Below are positions 11,289 to 23,843 of a DNA stretch of 64,000 nucleotides, in pieces. A program made the position numbers and the translations under genes. Location: contig JALGAS010000001.1 of the NCBI GenBank assembly GCA_023078685.1, forward strand, positions 7,998,001 through 8,062,000, read 5' to 3'. The notes under the pieces are model-generated. The model made no database searches. It saw only the letters and a program-made list of their open reading frames with translations, and had not been told where the DNA came from. Within the stretch, counting starts at the first letter, position 1. Each line of letters opens with the position of its first letter. The stretch is from Neopestalotiopsis rosae (taxonomy: Eukaryota; Ascomycota; Sordariomycetes; Amphisphaeriales; Sporocadaceae).

Positions 11289-13491
11289 GGTGTTGGTAGG
11301 TAGGTAGTTATAATAAAAAATAATAATAAGAAATGTTGATATAATTTACAGCAAAGGCTCAGTCGTCCTTTTCTTTTCTTTCCCAAGCAATGTGAACTTT
11401 TGGTATCTGATTGTCTTTCTTTTTTTTTTTTTAAATTGTCCTTTCAGAAGAGGATCCCGTCTCTCCTTAATAGATAAGGCTCCCCAGGGCCACCCCGGCA
11501 ACCCCGTTGTGGTCATAGTGGGGATAGCCTCAGTTCAGAACCAAAAAGCTCGAGTCTCGTGAACATTCCAGCAGTTGCCGACGGGGACCCACCAATGATG
11601 CGTCGAATAAGGGTTCTGAGTAAATTGTCAATGATAGCGGGGGAAAGCTTGACTGCCCGGCGCAAAAGCCCCGGTTGTGTTCCAGTAATACGTATGTACA
11701 ATGCCATGCCTCAGATCCCAGATCCCCATTTGGCAATGGGCGACGAAACATAATCATCCATTCCTGGAACATGGGGCCGTCGTGGGCGACGTCATTGGTG
11801 TTCTCATTTCTTTCACATGGGCACAAGAAACTGACTCTAGGTGCCGGGTGCCTGGCTGGGCCTCTCGGTTTGGTATTAGCTCAAGGTTGTTAGGCCGCTT
11901 GCCCGCCCACCCTAGGCTGGAAGAAAGAACCCCACTATGCGTGTGAGAGCGCTGGAAATTTCGATGCCCATGCGGTCATCGGTGATTCAAGTCGCAAATC
12001 TTTCCAAATTTCTCACGATCGAGACCTCGATCTTGTTCTCTATTACATAGGAGGACGGGTCACCGGGATGAATCTTCTATCCTACCCCGCTACTCCCGAC
12101 TGAAAAGAAATGGTAATGCTTGTTCTGGATACTGGATCACACATTCCAGGTCTGGACCTTGCCTCCATGAATAGCCCAGTCATTCAATGTTGCCCGTACG
12201 TACTATTACTAGTATGTACCTGTCAACCCGTCCCCCGTCCTTCAAAGAAACACCCGCATGCAGTCGTCGACCCCGCGTTGAAAAGGGTCCATAGATACGG
12301 GATATTACGCTGGAAGACCCTTCCCCGCGATTCATGCAAACACTTTTCTGCATCGCATGTCGTCGGAATGTGACTCAATTGGCCGGGATCATATTCAACG
12401 ACATCCGACTCAGTAGTGAATGCCATAGTATAATCTCTCAACGTGTCTCTGAGACTACTGTGATTGGATTGGGGACTATGTATGCACCGGTAGCCTGTAA
12501 GCTGTGTGATAGGTCGAATCCTACTTGTCAACTGTTATGGTGTGAAGCCAACATTAGGCACAACGATATTGGGCAGACACAATTATAGACTGCAACACGC
12601 AATTGGCCTGGCGGGAACAAGGCGGCCAGGTATGCGTATATAGAAAATTGTATTGCAGAAAGTCGAGCAAATACCATGAGCTAGTGGGAACTGATAAGCA
12701 CAGGCTTACACTATAGATCCTTAGCATACCCCCTTTGAGTCCAAAACGGTCGCTCCGAAGGAAGCTGTGTGCAGCACCTGATCCGTTGATTCGCTGGGAG
12801 ATCTTGGCGTGGCTCGTGTCATGCCAATTATTGAAAGATAGGATAAGGTGCAATAATCGGTGAAGATGAGTGGTCTTCTATCTCGTATATTCTGTGTATA
12901 CCCTGTTTTCCTGAAATTCGCTGTTTAATATTGGCTGCACAGATACCCAAGTCAAGGCATCTGCTGAAGCAGTTTTGCACAAACTACGTATACTCTACAC
13001 ACTGCCTCCACAGAGGATAGCAGTGGAGCAATAAGATATCCGAGTTGAATCCAACCAGAACAAAATGCGGCTGGGCACTCAAAGGCCCCTGGATCAACTT
13101 GAAGAATAGTTGAAGTAACATGATCCGCTAATGAAACACCTCTACAAGCAAAGTGTGTGGAAACTTGTAACTTAAAGGGTCGAGTCTGATTGCTATGGTC
13201 AAATTTGAGCCCTGCCTGTTTCACTCCGCCAAAGATACGATCATGAAATTGCCGGACCAAAGCTTCTGAATACCGGCATCAATTGTACAATGCAGCCCAT
13301 TCTCAATGTCATGGTTGGCAACAAGGTTGATCTCGGGGGCTGTAGGTCGTTGTGTCCTGAATTGCAGGCGAATCCGACCTGGTGGAAATTCCAATCATTA
13401 ATGTCGGTGTAGCTTGATGATATACTATAGACATTTGGAGGGTATCGTGCGCAGCGGAACTCTGTGGGAAATGCTGAGAGAATTATCCTCA
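11289..13491. other. Long intergenic region, no gene recognised
   Basis: About 2.2 kb between two genes both on the minus strand. Simple-sequence tracts lie next to the upstream gene: TAGG repeats and A/T-rich AATAAT around 11296-11330, and a T-run around 11419-11432. I found no exon chain, tRNA or transposon remnant that I could defend. Confidence 0.4.
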
Positions 13492-14541
13492 CTACCAGTT
13501 TCCACGACCACGCCGTCCGCGATTGCCAAAGTTGCCACGGCCCATGCCTTGATCGTATCCGTAGCCTTGACCTTGCTGGTTCCCAAAGCCTTGGGCACCA
13601 GAAAAGTTTTGGCCTTGACCTCCTTGACCAGAGGCACCTCCAGCACCTTGCATTCCTGCAAAGATGGCTGAAGGGTCCATTTGACTCGGATCCATCCCAG
13701 ACTGCATCATCTGCTGCATCATTTGCTGCATTTCCGGTGTCATACCATCCATTCCTGGCATTCCTGGCATGCCACCGGCAGCGCCACCAGGCATACCTCC
13801 CATCATCATCATTTGCATCTCTTCCATCATCTTCTTGTTATTTTGAGCGATTGCGTCGGAGCTATACTCGCCGCGAACAGTATCCTGCTTGGCTGCATAG
13901 AGTGCCCATGTAAATTCGTCGAAACCGTAGTTGAAATAATCGCTAACATCTGTACCCGGCTTTCGCCAAGGCTTGTCATTCTCTGGCAAGTCTGTCACGC
14001 CGTTAGTCCCTGTTACGAGGCCAATGTGTATTGTCCAAGCAGACAAGCATAAAGCGTACCTTCATCAATGTTGACCTGTGTAATTGGCTTCCCCGTGCCC
14101 TTGTGGATTGGGATCGCATTGACGTCAATCTTTGAGGTTGAGACAGCTGGCAACTCTGCACCAGATGCGGAACTGGTCTCGTCCTTCTTGACGGCAGGTT
14201 TCACTGCGGCATCGCTCGAGGTTGTCCTTTGCGGAATATTCCTAATGTCGCTGTATTTTGATTGAGTTGGCGGAGGAGCTTTTGTGCCATCTTTTCGCTC
14301 TGTAATGATATCGATGTCCTAAAATGTTGGTATTAGGAAGCAAGTACATGTCAAAAATCGAGTGAATGCATACTGAATCATCTTCGTCCATCTCAGCGCC
14401 TTCATCTTCTTCCTCGCCCTCTTCTAGATCCTCGTCATGTTGCGCGACAGGCTGCGCGGGGGCGCTCGCTTGTGGCGCAGGAGCCTGTGTGGTTTCTGGC
14501 TCATCGGGCGCGTAGAAATCATCATCGTCGTCGATATCCAT
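13492..14541 (-). CDS. fip1: Pre-mRNA 3'-end processing factor Fip1
   Basis: Subunit of the cleavage and polyadenylation factor that tethers poly(A) polymerase in the nucleus. Exons, complement: 14541..14374, 14318..14060 and 13991..13492, giving 308 residues. The N-terminus is an acidic disordered tail ([10 protein letters not shown]). The Fip1 signature spans the second intron: VNIDE, then [20 protein letters not shown], then NYGFDEFTW. The C-terminal third is low-complexity: Met/Gly-rich repeats around [10 protein letters not shown], then Gly/Gln-rich and ending in RGRRGRGNW, an RGG-like tail. The start is the ATG at 14541 because it gives the usual acidic N-terminus; an upstream in-frame ATG at 14655 would add an atypical hydrophobic leader. 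Identity is firm. Confidence 0.94.
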
Positions 14542-15028
14542 GGTGTCTCTTTGGTGATCGGACGTCAATAGTGCTGTAGTGTTAAGATTGATGGAGAAGG
14601 CTGAATGTATATCCTGAACTGGAACGACAAGGCTGGAATCCAGGTACAGTCGCATGCACTTTCTAGCGGGTCATGGCAACAGCGCTGGGTGGTGGGCAGG
14701 CAAGCAGGGTCTGGTGGAAGGCTGCTCACAGGGCGCTAGCTCCGGTTCAGTCCAGTAACATCAGCTCTAGTGGAGCTAGGCCCGAGCTCCCTTCCCCCTA
14801 GCATCCCTCTAGTTTGTCAACAGAAACCTGCGGGCCCCAGGACAACGCGACTTTCCAAGGAAAAAAAAGTGATAGCTCATGGTGGTGATATGAGACAAGG
14901 CTGAAAGCACACACGGTCATTCGCTCATTCGCACCTCTGAACAAACAACAACCTCATATTTCACATTCCAGCGAGGCATCAATCGTTTCCTGTCATCCCT
15001 TGCTTCGTACTACCAGACGACAACAACC
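14542..15028. other. Divergent intergenic region between fip1 and nup49
   Basis: A 487-base spacer between divergently transcribed genes, so it should hold both promoters. I see an A-run at about 14860-14867 and CTAG-rich segments around 14735-14815 (repeated GCTAG/CTAGC), but no gene. Confidence 0.45.
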
Positions 15029-16633
15029 ATGGCCCTTGCCAGGTCTGCCAGTGGCCCTGGAGGTTTGAGCATCAACACCTCTTCTGCCAATCTGTTGTGA
15101 GTACCTTGCCCTCCTTTCTTTGCTGTCTGGCGACATCGCTTTACGATCGAGCTGTATTATGGATAAGCAAGCTGCGAAGGATGCCGCTGCTGCGGATCTA
15201 AGGCGAATGTTAGCGGAGGCCAAGGCGGAATTGATGGCGAACCGCGCAAAAAGAGACACATTGGTACAACAAAAGGCGAATGCTGTTCAGCAGACTGTTA
15301 ACAAGTTTCTCTCCAGTGGAAGCGCAAGCAGCGCGGCGCCCTCAGCAGGCGGTCTCTTCGGCACTGCATCGCAGCCTCAGACGACACAGCCCTCGACGGG
15401 ATCAGGTCTCTTTGGCGCTGCCTCTTCGGCGGCACCGAGCACCGGTGGGCTTTTTGGCAACGCTGCTGCAACGCCGCAGCCAGCTGCCGGAACTACACAG
15501 CAATCGACCGGGTCAGGGTTATTCGGCTCGTTGAATCCTAATGCCAACACCCAGAATGCCCAACCAGCGCAAGCGGGCGGTCAACTGTTTGGAAACGCCC
15601 CTTCGAATGCCGCCCAACCGCAGCAGCAGACGGGACTATTTGGATCTAGCACCGCGAACAACACTCAACCACAACAGCAGCAGCAGCAGCAGACTACTGG
15701 TCTGTTTGGGGCAAGTACTCAGACTGCCCAGCCGGCACAAAATACCTCTGCGTTTGGGTCCTCCATTCTTGGCGGAGGAAACCAGCAAAATTCGAATGCT
15801 TTGTAAGTATCTGCTTCAATCACACTGCGCTGTTCAAGCCTAACGTTTGCCTCCTCAGTTCCACATTGGTTGCCCAGTCAACCAACCAACAGACCGTTCC
15901 TGGTGTGCGGATAGACCTTTCCAACGTTCGCGGCACGACTCGCTTTAATGATCTCCAGGAGGACTTACAGAAGAAAATTGTCTGGCTCGACGACCAAATC
16001 CAGTCATACATGAACCAGAAGCACGAGCTGGATGCCTTCATGCCAGGTCATGGCGATATGCTCTCGAACATTCCCAACGACGTCAAATTTGTTCAGATGA
16101 AATACGATGGTGTAGAGAGTGCTCTCCGTTCTGACGCTGAGGCAATCGAGTCTGTCCAACTGCTACACCAGAAAGACGCAGAAAATGGCAGATTGTGCTT
16201 CCGAGCCTTGGACAACCTCAAGCTTCCCCAGCAGTATCATACGAGCGGACTATGGTCGTCACGCGCACAAGCAGGAGCTTCTACCAATACAGAGTCTGAT
16301 GGTCAAGACATTGTAAACTTCTTCTCAAAGACGGCTAGCGAGATGGACGAGCAACTGCAGCGCTACGAGAGTAATCTGACCGAGATTGAACTTCATATGC
16401 ACGGCATTCAGGGCAGTCTGATCGAACAATTACAACGCATGATGGCAACCAAGAATGGTGGTCCGTCCCCGAGTGACGAGAAGCTTGCCGAGCTCGGTGC
16501 CGTCTTGCGCGATTTTGAACAAAGTATTTTGGAGGTTGCCCAACAGGTCGGTGGAGCAAGAGAGGGCATGACGCGCTTACAACTTGGAGATTTCCTCCCA
16601 AGCCGTCACCATCCCCGGAGCGGTGTGTATTAG
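15029..16633 (+). CDS. nup49: Nucleoporin Nup49 (GLFG-repeat channel nucleoporin, Nup58/45 family)
   Basis: Central-channel nucleoporin that should pair with Nsp1 and Nup57 in the nuclear pore and bind import receptors through FG repeats. Exons 15029..15096, 15317..15802 and 15859..16633 give 442 residues. The short first exon reads MALARSASGPGGLSINTSSA. The second exon is FG-rich, with GLFG six times plus QLFG and AFG, and a poly-Gln run. The third is the conserved coiled-coil half (VRIDLSNVRGTTRFNDLQED onward). The first intron is long for this genome (220 bases), with a GTTAAC branch site and a TCTCTCCAG acceptor; its second half is open in the exon 2 frame and coding-like, which leaves room for an alternative N-terminus starting at 15159. 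Family call is strong. Confidence 0.87.
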
Positions 16634-17110
16634 GAAGACAATCTGCTATTAAAAGGGAAATGAGTAAGGGTTGGAGTCATGAGTAAACAAAGGCGTTGAT
16701 ACCCGGAATTTGGAAAAGACAGCATATGCAAAGGGCGTTTTTGGGCAGAACAGCTGCGTCCATACGCTCTGCGATTCTGACATGTAGCAATAAGGTCATG
16801 CATTTAATAGAGCCTACAAGCCTTTATTGAAGCTCGAGTTCAGTCATCTGGATCACGAATGATTTCTCAACGGTGGCATGAAGAACATTGAGGTGATCAA
16901 TAACGCATACGGAACGTTATTTACTCTAATCTAGCAATCACCGAGATCCATCGGGTTTGCATGTTTCGTGCACGGCGAACCTGGCTTCCGCCTTGGAGAA
17001 TTGTTTGAGAGTCTATGTATATTCCTCTTCTTATACCTTGAGAGTTCTCTTCTCGGATATGTTGGGCCATCAACTCCGCGCGGAAGAAAAACCAAGCGTT
17101 GCTCCATAAA
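16634..17110. other. Intergenic region between convergent genes
   Basis: A 477-base spacer between the 3' ends of nup49 and the MFS gene on the other strand. I see nothing else in it. Confidence 0.4.
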
Positions 17111-19133
17111 TCAGTGTGCAAACCGGAAATCCAGTCTCCGGCTACCCTGAATCTTGGTTACCCGGCGATATTCGACCTTTTCATGCTCGCTGAGGGCATT
17201 CCATTGGGCCTCCTTTTGTCGATTGCGGCAGACGTAGTAGAGCTTTGTCAGCAGAAAGACCAAGATGGACACGACGTTGATGAGCAGCAGGGTCGAGTGG
17301 CCGCGCCGGTAGAGAGGTTTATCATCGTCGCGGTACACGTAAGCCGAGAAGACGGATCCCGTCTGGACTGACATGTTGTACAGCGCCGCCGAAACGGTCC
17401 GTGTGCCGACATTGTTGGAGTTCTTTGATGTCCAGCCCACCAGGATTGCATCTGCCATGTTGAGTAAATTGTGAGATTATATCCTTTTCCTTAATGCCAG
17501 CTTCTGTGGAAACTAAGGAGTTTGTGATAAAACTTACGACAGTATGGGTAGGACAAGAGAATCATGACCAACGCGTAGCTTCCCCAAGCATTATCAAATG
17601 TGCCGTCCCAGAATCTCAGGGCAAAGATGCACGGCAGAGTCCAGATGGGCTGGAGTATGGCAACTAAAGCCCGCTCATTCAACCATTCTGACAGCCGCGT
17701 GATGAAGACAATATTGCAAATATGCAAGATATCCTACGTAAACGCCCCATCAAAATTGTGACCACTTGCATAGCAGATCAGCGCGGCGTAAAACTTACCG
17801 AAGGAATGGTCAACAGGTTGGTCTCCCAAACACTAAAGCCCAGGCTCCTCAATATCAAGGTAATGTATGTCTTTGGTGGGCTCTGTGGGATGTAGGCAAC
17901 AAGTCCAATGACGTATAACGGCCACAAGTCGAAATCCTTGACCGCCTCCCATAGCTTTCGAGGTGTTAATGCCTCTCTGTTGTGCATGTCTCCCTTGCTG
18001 GGGTCGTCCCGCAACACCCTGTTCACCACAATGGCCTCTTCCCTGGGGGTGAACCACCCGTTCGGACGGAACCACGTCTTGGTCTGGACGGCGGAAGCGG
18101 GCATGCGGAAAAACGAGGCCACACCTACCGCCAAGGTGATGCAACCTTCGACGAGGAACAGCCAACGCCAGCCCTCCCACCCTGCTACCCCACGAAGGCG
18201 AAGCAGCACCGAGGCCAGAAGAGAGGTCAGGATGCCCGTCACAGACAATGCGGTCCAAAAGTAGGACAATCGGATCGGTAGCTCCCGTGATGTATAAAAA
18301 TACGAAAGCCAAAGAACTAAATCAGGTATAAAACCGCCCTTGTGTTGGGGAGGAAAGTTAGCAATGGCGATACGTAGGAGCTTGACTGTATTGTGAAAGT
18401 GAGTTGAAGGGAGATGATACCTCTAGAAATCCGAGCAAGCTTCGCGTAAGCAGAAAAGTACTTCGACCCGTGATTAGACATTGCGATATGGCAACAAATG
18501 ACCACAACACCATTTGCATTGGAATCCATCTATCCGGCCCAAACGCCTTGGATATGAGCTGAGATGGAAGTTCAGCTAGTAAAAACGAAACCAGGAAGAC
18601 AGAGTTCCCGTAATTGTAATCTGATTTCTTGTTAGTGAAAGGACTTTCTTCGAGATATGGCTGGGATCTTTCTCCTCACCGTCTGTAGTCAGGCTTAAAT
18701 CATCGAGCATATTATCTGACACGGCCTGGCTCAAATTGTTCCGATCTACCTGTAGGCCAAAGAACATGACACACTAATGTTCCGTATTAGCCCACAGGTT
18801 TTCCCCTTATCCCGACAACTCTCGACTTACAGCCCACAAACACACTTTCCAATCCAACTTGCGGACGAGATCCTGCTCCTCCCTTCTCGACCACGTTAGC
18901 GTCGGGTCAAAGACGTGTCGACACTCGTACTCGCAGCCGTCGTAGACCTGACGCCAATACGCGGCCGTTTCCGGATCGAGAAACGGATTGCTGGCCTGGG
19001 GCCGCTCAAAGTCCTCCAAGACCACGTTTTCAATTAGCAGTGCCGCCGGGCTCGGGGCGGGTGCCGACGAGTCTGTTGAGCCATAGCTCCTGTGCTCGTG
19101 TGGGTCTTTGGACGAGAGAGGCTCGTATGACAT
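17111..19133 (-). CDS. MFS transporter, anion:cation symporter (allantoate permease-like) family
   Basis: Plasma-membrane carrier of the fungal ACS family (Dal5/Tna1/Seo1 relatives), which take up organic anions such as allantoate, nicotinate or other vitamins. Six exons, complement: 19133..18831, 18773..18680, 18620..18421, 18338..17799, 17733..17538 and 17451..17111, giving 557 residues. A long hydrophilic N-terminus of about 95 residues precedes the first segment. The family signature [20 protein letters not shown] follows, then [19 protein letters not shown] and a loop with [20 protein letters not shown]. The frame is continuous over all five introns and the 82-base intron at 18339-18420 has a perfect GCTAAC branch site. 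The substrate cannot be told from sequence. It is divergent from another MFS gene 1.6 kb away. Confidence 0.9.
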
Positions 19134-20771
19134 TTTCTTTTTCTTCTTTTATTGGTATTGAAAAGGTGAATCAGTTTTGTTGTGAACCAAATCCCTTCTC
19201 TAATCGAGATCGTGAAGATCCGAGTTGAAGCTTGCTTGTGGCTGTCTGCCTCCCACGGGCTAGTCGCCTGCGAAACTGAAGTCCCTTCCGAGGACTCGTC
19301 AAAGTTTATAGAGCTTCGCGGCTGGTGTGGTATTTTTGATTCTGCAGGCGCGTGGAGGACGAAGCCTACCTTAATATGTCATTGCGGCGAGATGAAACCC
19401 CATGGTTTGGAGGTAAATAAGCAAGCCTATTATGGCGTGCTTGAGCGTGCTGCTCGCTACACGCGATAACCCGACCGCAGAGGAATTGCAGATCACACGG
19501 GAACCTATTAAGCGGGTCTTTGGGGGTAGATGACACCCAATACATCTCTTTTCAACAATTATCCAACCATTTTGACCTTCATAGGTAGCTGGCTGGAAGG
19601 TCTCACAAGCCTTCCAATCATGGTTGAGTGTTGGATCGATCACGACATTTTAGCGGTGTTTGCTGGATGTACAGCCAATCAGCGACGATGTTAAGCTCAT
19701 ACAGTCTTTAGAGATGGCGGTACGGCGATTACCAGATTCCTGCACTACGAATAGGCGTGCTTGTCTTCTCATTCGACTTGAGGATGGGAATTCATTGTCA
19801 GCTTGAAGATAATGATCATGATGAGGTGTGGCATGGAGAAGAGAAATACAGAATACCTACGTATAAGCTAACACGGAACTCGAACATTGTCTTTTCAGCT
19901 ATATAATCAGAGTAGTAGGCAATATTATAGACCTAACTGCCAGAGCTATCGTCGGAGAAATTTAGATTCTCTAGCTTTATTACATTGATTCACATTGATT
20001 CACATTATACCCTAGTATGGTCCCAAATACATAGTCCGTGGTAGCGGGAACATAGCATCTGCGCCAAGAAGCGGGTTTACCAATCTTCGAGTAGTATAAA
20101 GACGTCGGTGGCCCACTATGCTTGTAATCTGTATACTCATTTCGAGCATTCGGGAGTTCTACCATTCATGCTGGCCCCAGATATTCCGTTCTCGACCCTG
20201 TTCCCTGCCATACATTGTCTTGGTTTTTATCTTGTCTCATGTCCCACTTTCGGCTAATGAGGTTGCCTCGCGCATAGAAGGGCAATCAAGAGACGTGAGC
20301 TCTGGTCTGCTTTTGCATCCAGGTCTGATCTAAACTCACGTATTTGTTTCGACCGAGTCAATACCGTATCTGATAAGATATGGGCAATTTCACGCATCGG
20401 GATATTCGATTACAAATGGCCGGGGTTTGGTCGGATCAGTGTTCCGAAAATACTCAAAGGCGGGGCTCCACGAGCAAGACATGCATGCGGACAGTGGGGG
20501 TGGTGGTTTCTTGCAGCAGCAGTGGATTTACCTGAGATAGAATAGGAAGGACCCTTGGAGTTTCAGTCGAGACTAGCTAGGGACATAGGCAAAAATCCGA
20601 TTGCGACGCCTGACTTGATTTTTTTCTTTCTTTTTCTTCCTTTTCTTTTCGCTCTTTCCCCTCAGCGCGCGTGACGGAGTGTTTACCTCAGCTCCCTCTA
20701 TTTTCCCGCGCCCAACCCATTGGAGTCCGGACCTGAAGCTGCTGCTCACCCAGCTCGAGTCAGTGGTCAAG
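19134..20771. other. Divergent intergenic region between two MFS genes
   Basis: About 1.6 kb holding the promoters of two divergently transcribed transporters. It contains a 10-base tandem repeat near 19981-20010 (listed separately). A pyrimidine-rich tract (about 20620-20660) lies 110-150 bases before the downstream start, likely in its promoter or leader. No gene is recognisable. Confidence 0.45.
19981..20010. repeat. 10-base tandem repeat, CACATTGATT-like, about three units
   Basis: Successive decamers read tacattgatt, cacattgatt and cacattatac, so two near-perfect units and one decayed unit. Each intact junction forms a TTGATTCAC element. It lies in the divergent promoter region between two MFS genes; whether it is bound by a factor is unknown. 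Confidence 0.6.
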
Positions 20772-22622
20772 ATGGCAGCACCTGAGAATGGAAGAAAAGC
20801 GCAGGAGACGACGCCTCTACTGAGCAATGGCGCTGGCAATGACAATGACCGCAGTACCGGCCCCGAGACAACGGCTCCGGCCGGCGACGGCACCGCAGAT
20901 CGCTGGCAGCACCTAGCGACACCCGAGATGCGCCTGTTGATGGCCGCCTTCCTCATCACAACCGGGCTTTGCTTTACTCAGGTTCCGTATGTAGCTACGC
21001 GTTCTTGTCTTTGCGCCGGATCGACCTCGCGGTGAAGGAAGCAGAACTAATTAGCTTCAACAGTATCCTCTATGCCTTTCGCAAAATGGCCTGCGAAGAC
21101 TACTACGAGCACGCGGCACCATATACCGGGACAGGAGACCAGTGTAGCAGGCCTGAAATCGATGCGTCCACTGCAAGACAGGTCATGATCCTGGGTATGT
21201 CGACAATTCTGTGTGGCATCCTCAATCTCAATGTCACTGGCGCATCGATCAAGAACCGAGGCCCTCGCTTTGCCCTGCTCGTAAATACCTTCTTCCCCGT
21301 TCTTCGCGTGACAATGCAAGCGGTAGCCGTCGGCATTGGTAGCCGAACGGGCATCATCCTGATGCAATGCAGCCAGCTCTTTGGTATTGTAGGAGGGCCT
21401 GCTGGGTACCTGCTCACGCTCAATACCTCCATCGCCGAGCTCGTAGACCCCAACCAGAGAACGGCCGCGTTCGGAAGGCTGCAGGGCGCAGCCATGTTTG
21501 GCACGGCTCTAGGTTTCTTGCTTGGTGGCATTGTCGGTGAGGCCACCATCATTCGCCGGCCTTTTGAGATTACTGCCGTACTGCTCTCTTTCTCGTTTGT
21601 GTATTGTGCTGTCTTCGTTCCGTACATCGACCCCAAGACCATGGGTGGCGCGGACAGCAAGAAGGGCGCAAGTGCCAAAAGTTCCTCTGTTTTCCACGTC
21701 CTCGCCCCTCAGACACTGCGACTTCCTGATGGTAGAACGACGAGATACTATGGACTGCCGCTGCTCGCCGCGGGAACATTTGTCGCTGTCCTGGCCGTCG
21801 GTTATGCTCCTCCACTGGTACAGATGTACTCCATCACGAAATTAAACTTTACGCCAACCATGAATAGTGCTTTCATGTTCATGTCCTTTACTGTAAGAGG
21901 CGTCTACCTGATGTTCATCTTCCCAGAGATCATCAAATGGGGCAGGAGGTGGTTTGCCAAGTCTGAAGAAGCTGTTCAGGAAGGACCTGCCTTGACAGAG
22001 AATCTACCCACAGAGCCGCGTGATCTTGGTCCGATCGAAGCATTACCCGAGGCAGAAACGTTGGAGCCCACCAACCCTCCCAAGCCGGCGGACGAAGACG
22101 CCGGTGCAGCCTTTGACCTGTTCTTCTTGCGGTGGAGTATGCTTGGCGACGCAATTGTCACTGGCTGTATCGGATTCTCCACTATGCCATGGCACTTGTT
22201 TCTCGGTAAGACATTTTGATTCCAAAAAGCCTCGTCATCTCAATCACTAACAATGGATGCCAAGCTGGATTCCTGCTTCCTTTCTTCTCAGGATCAGATG
22301 CTGCTAGTAAAGGTGTGCTTACCGATCTCGTTCCCGCCGCTCAGCGTCTGGATGCGCTTCAGGCCATCACTTTTGTGGGATATGTAGCATCCTTGTCTAC
22401 TGCTGGAGTCTTTGGCTCAATGTACTCAGCATTTGCCGAGATTGACCAAGCTCATCTGACCTTTTTCTGCAATGCGGTTAGTATGCGAAAATAGCATCAT
22501 GTCTTTCAGTTTCTAACAAATCATGACAGGCTGTCGCATTACTCGCCATTTTGATTCTTACTTTCGTACGTATTCCACCAACAGGAAGTACAATTGAAAC
22601 ACTGGAAGATGATGCCGAATAA
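20772..22622 (+). CDS. MFS transporter, general substrate / SLC46-like type
   Basis: Major facilitator superfamily carrier of 553 residues. Exons 20772..20986, 21064..22205, 22265..22476 and 22530..22622 join in frame. The start at 20772 (context caagATGG) is preferred; an in-frame ATG at 20679 would add 31 residues that look like leader. The N-terminal 60 residues are hydrophilic and contain ETTPLL, an acidic dileucine-like motif often used for vacuolar sorting. The first segment ends TQVPILYAFRKMACEDYY, followed by a Cys-containing loop, which resembles SLC46-type carriers. A central cytosolic loop rich in Glu and Pro separates the two six-segment halves. Twelve segments are likely. Substrate and membrane are unknown. 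Confidence 0.85.
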
Positions 22623-22954
22623 GATGTTCTCGCACCGGAACACTAAGCGTCGAGCTGGAGATGATGCTTGTCTATCCCGTCCTGGTTTCCAGTATCATCT
22701 ACTGCCAGGTCCAGGCGTCTTGAGAAAAAGAATTCGTGAGGATTGGCGAAAATGGGCTGCTTTATATATATCTCTGGCGCATTGTTCAGATTCTATACTA
22801 AATAGGGAGTATAACTTTGACATGGCATGTCTATTCAAATAAAAATCCTAAATGGATCATCTTACAGCACAGGTGACTCGTCTCGAGTATCTTGAATTCT
22901 GCCTTCGAAGTTTGCGTTTGATGCTCAAGACGGTCTCAGAGTGGCTAACGTTTT
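22623..22954. other. Intergenic region between convergent genes
   Basis: A 332-base AT-rich spacer between the 3' ends of the MFS gene and PDX2. I see nothing in it beyond expected 3' untranslated DNA. Confidence 0.4.
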
Positions 22955-23843
22955 CTAGTTCGGCGTGGTCGCCTGAAAGACTTGCTGAAGCCACCAGACG
23001 TGGACTCGAATATCATCCGTAAGCTCTGGGTGAAAACTCGTTCCGAATACATTGGCCTGTCTCAATGCAACGATGTCACCGTCTCCCTTTGGTTGGACAG
23101 ATACATCTTCACCCGTCAACGCCGCCTTGTTCGAAGCATGACGTCCGGGTAGGATGGCCAGTACCTCGACAGGTACCTTGGGTAACTGCGCCTCGCTGGC
23201 TCCGTTTGCCGGCGAAATATCTGGAGCCTTTGCATCATGATCCTGCGCGGACTTGTCCTCCACCTTGTCGGTCAATAACTTGTCTACCACGGGTGCACGG
23301 ATAAAGACGGCAGGGAACGGAGATGACTTGTCCGTCACTGACGAGTCCTTCAGAAAAGCCAGGTCTAGGTCCGTTACGAAGCTCTCCTTTTGTCGGCCAA
23401 AATGATTGCGATGCACCCGCACGTCCAGGCCGCCTACGAGTTCCTGTCCGCCCCTCTTAGTGGAAGTGGCCTCTTCACATAGGAAGATCAAGCCTGCACA
23501 AGTACCCCAAGTCGGCTTCCTCTTTTGTCTGTACAATTCCCACAGAGTGTTAGTCGGTTTGTTGTATTTCTCAAGGTTTCCTCCTGTCGAGGCTTTGGAC
23601 CTGGACTTACTTTACAAAATCTCGCAACGGTTCGAGAAGTCCAAACTCTTGAGCTATCAAGGAGATGGTGGTGCTCTCGCCACCTGGAACGACTAAGGCA
23701 TCGCACGTGGACAGCTCTTGAGGCGTGCGGACTTCAATACACTCGACGTCGCCGCGCTGCAGATGGGCAGCGGCACGTCTCAGGGACACCAAGTGCTCTG
23801 CGAAGCCTCCCTGCAAGGCCAGCACGCCGACTTTGAGTACCAT
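22955..23843 (-). CDS. pdx2: Pyridoxal 5'-phosphate synthase glutaminase subunit PDX2 (SNO / PyroE)
   Basis: Class I glutamine amidotransferase that releases ammonia from glutamine and passes it to PDX1 for de novo vitamin B6 synthesis in the cytosol. Exons, complement: 23843..23611 and 23528..22955, giving 268 residues. The N-terminus [13 protein letters not shown] and the oxyanion region VVPGGESTT match the family. The nucleophile is C88 in WGTCAG, just after the intron; the His-Glu pair is H244 and E246 in SFHPELT. An insertion of about 60 polar residues between about 155 and 220 makes it longer than bacterial PdxT, as in other fungi. The Met at 23843 matches family starts; one 9 codons upstream at 23870 is possible. 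Its partner PDX1 lies divergently upstream. Confidence 0.95.
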
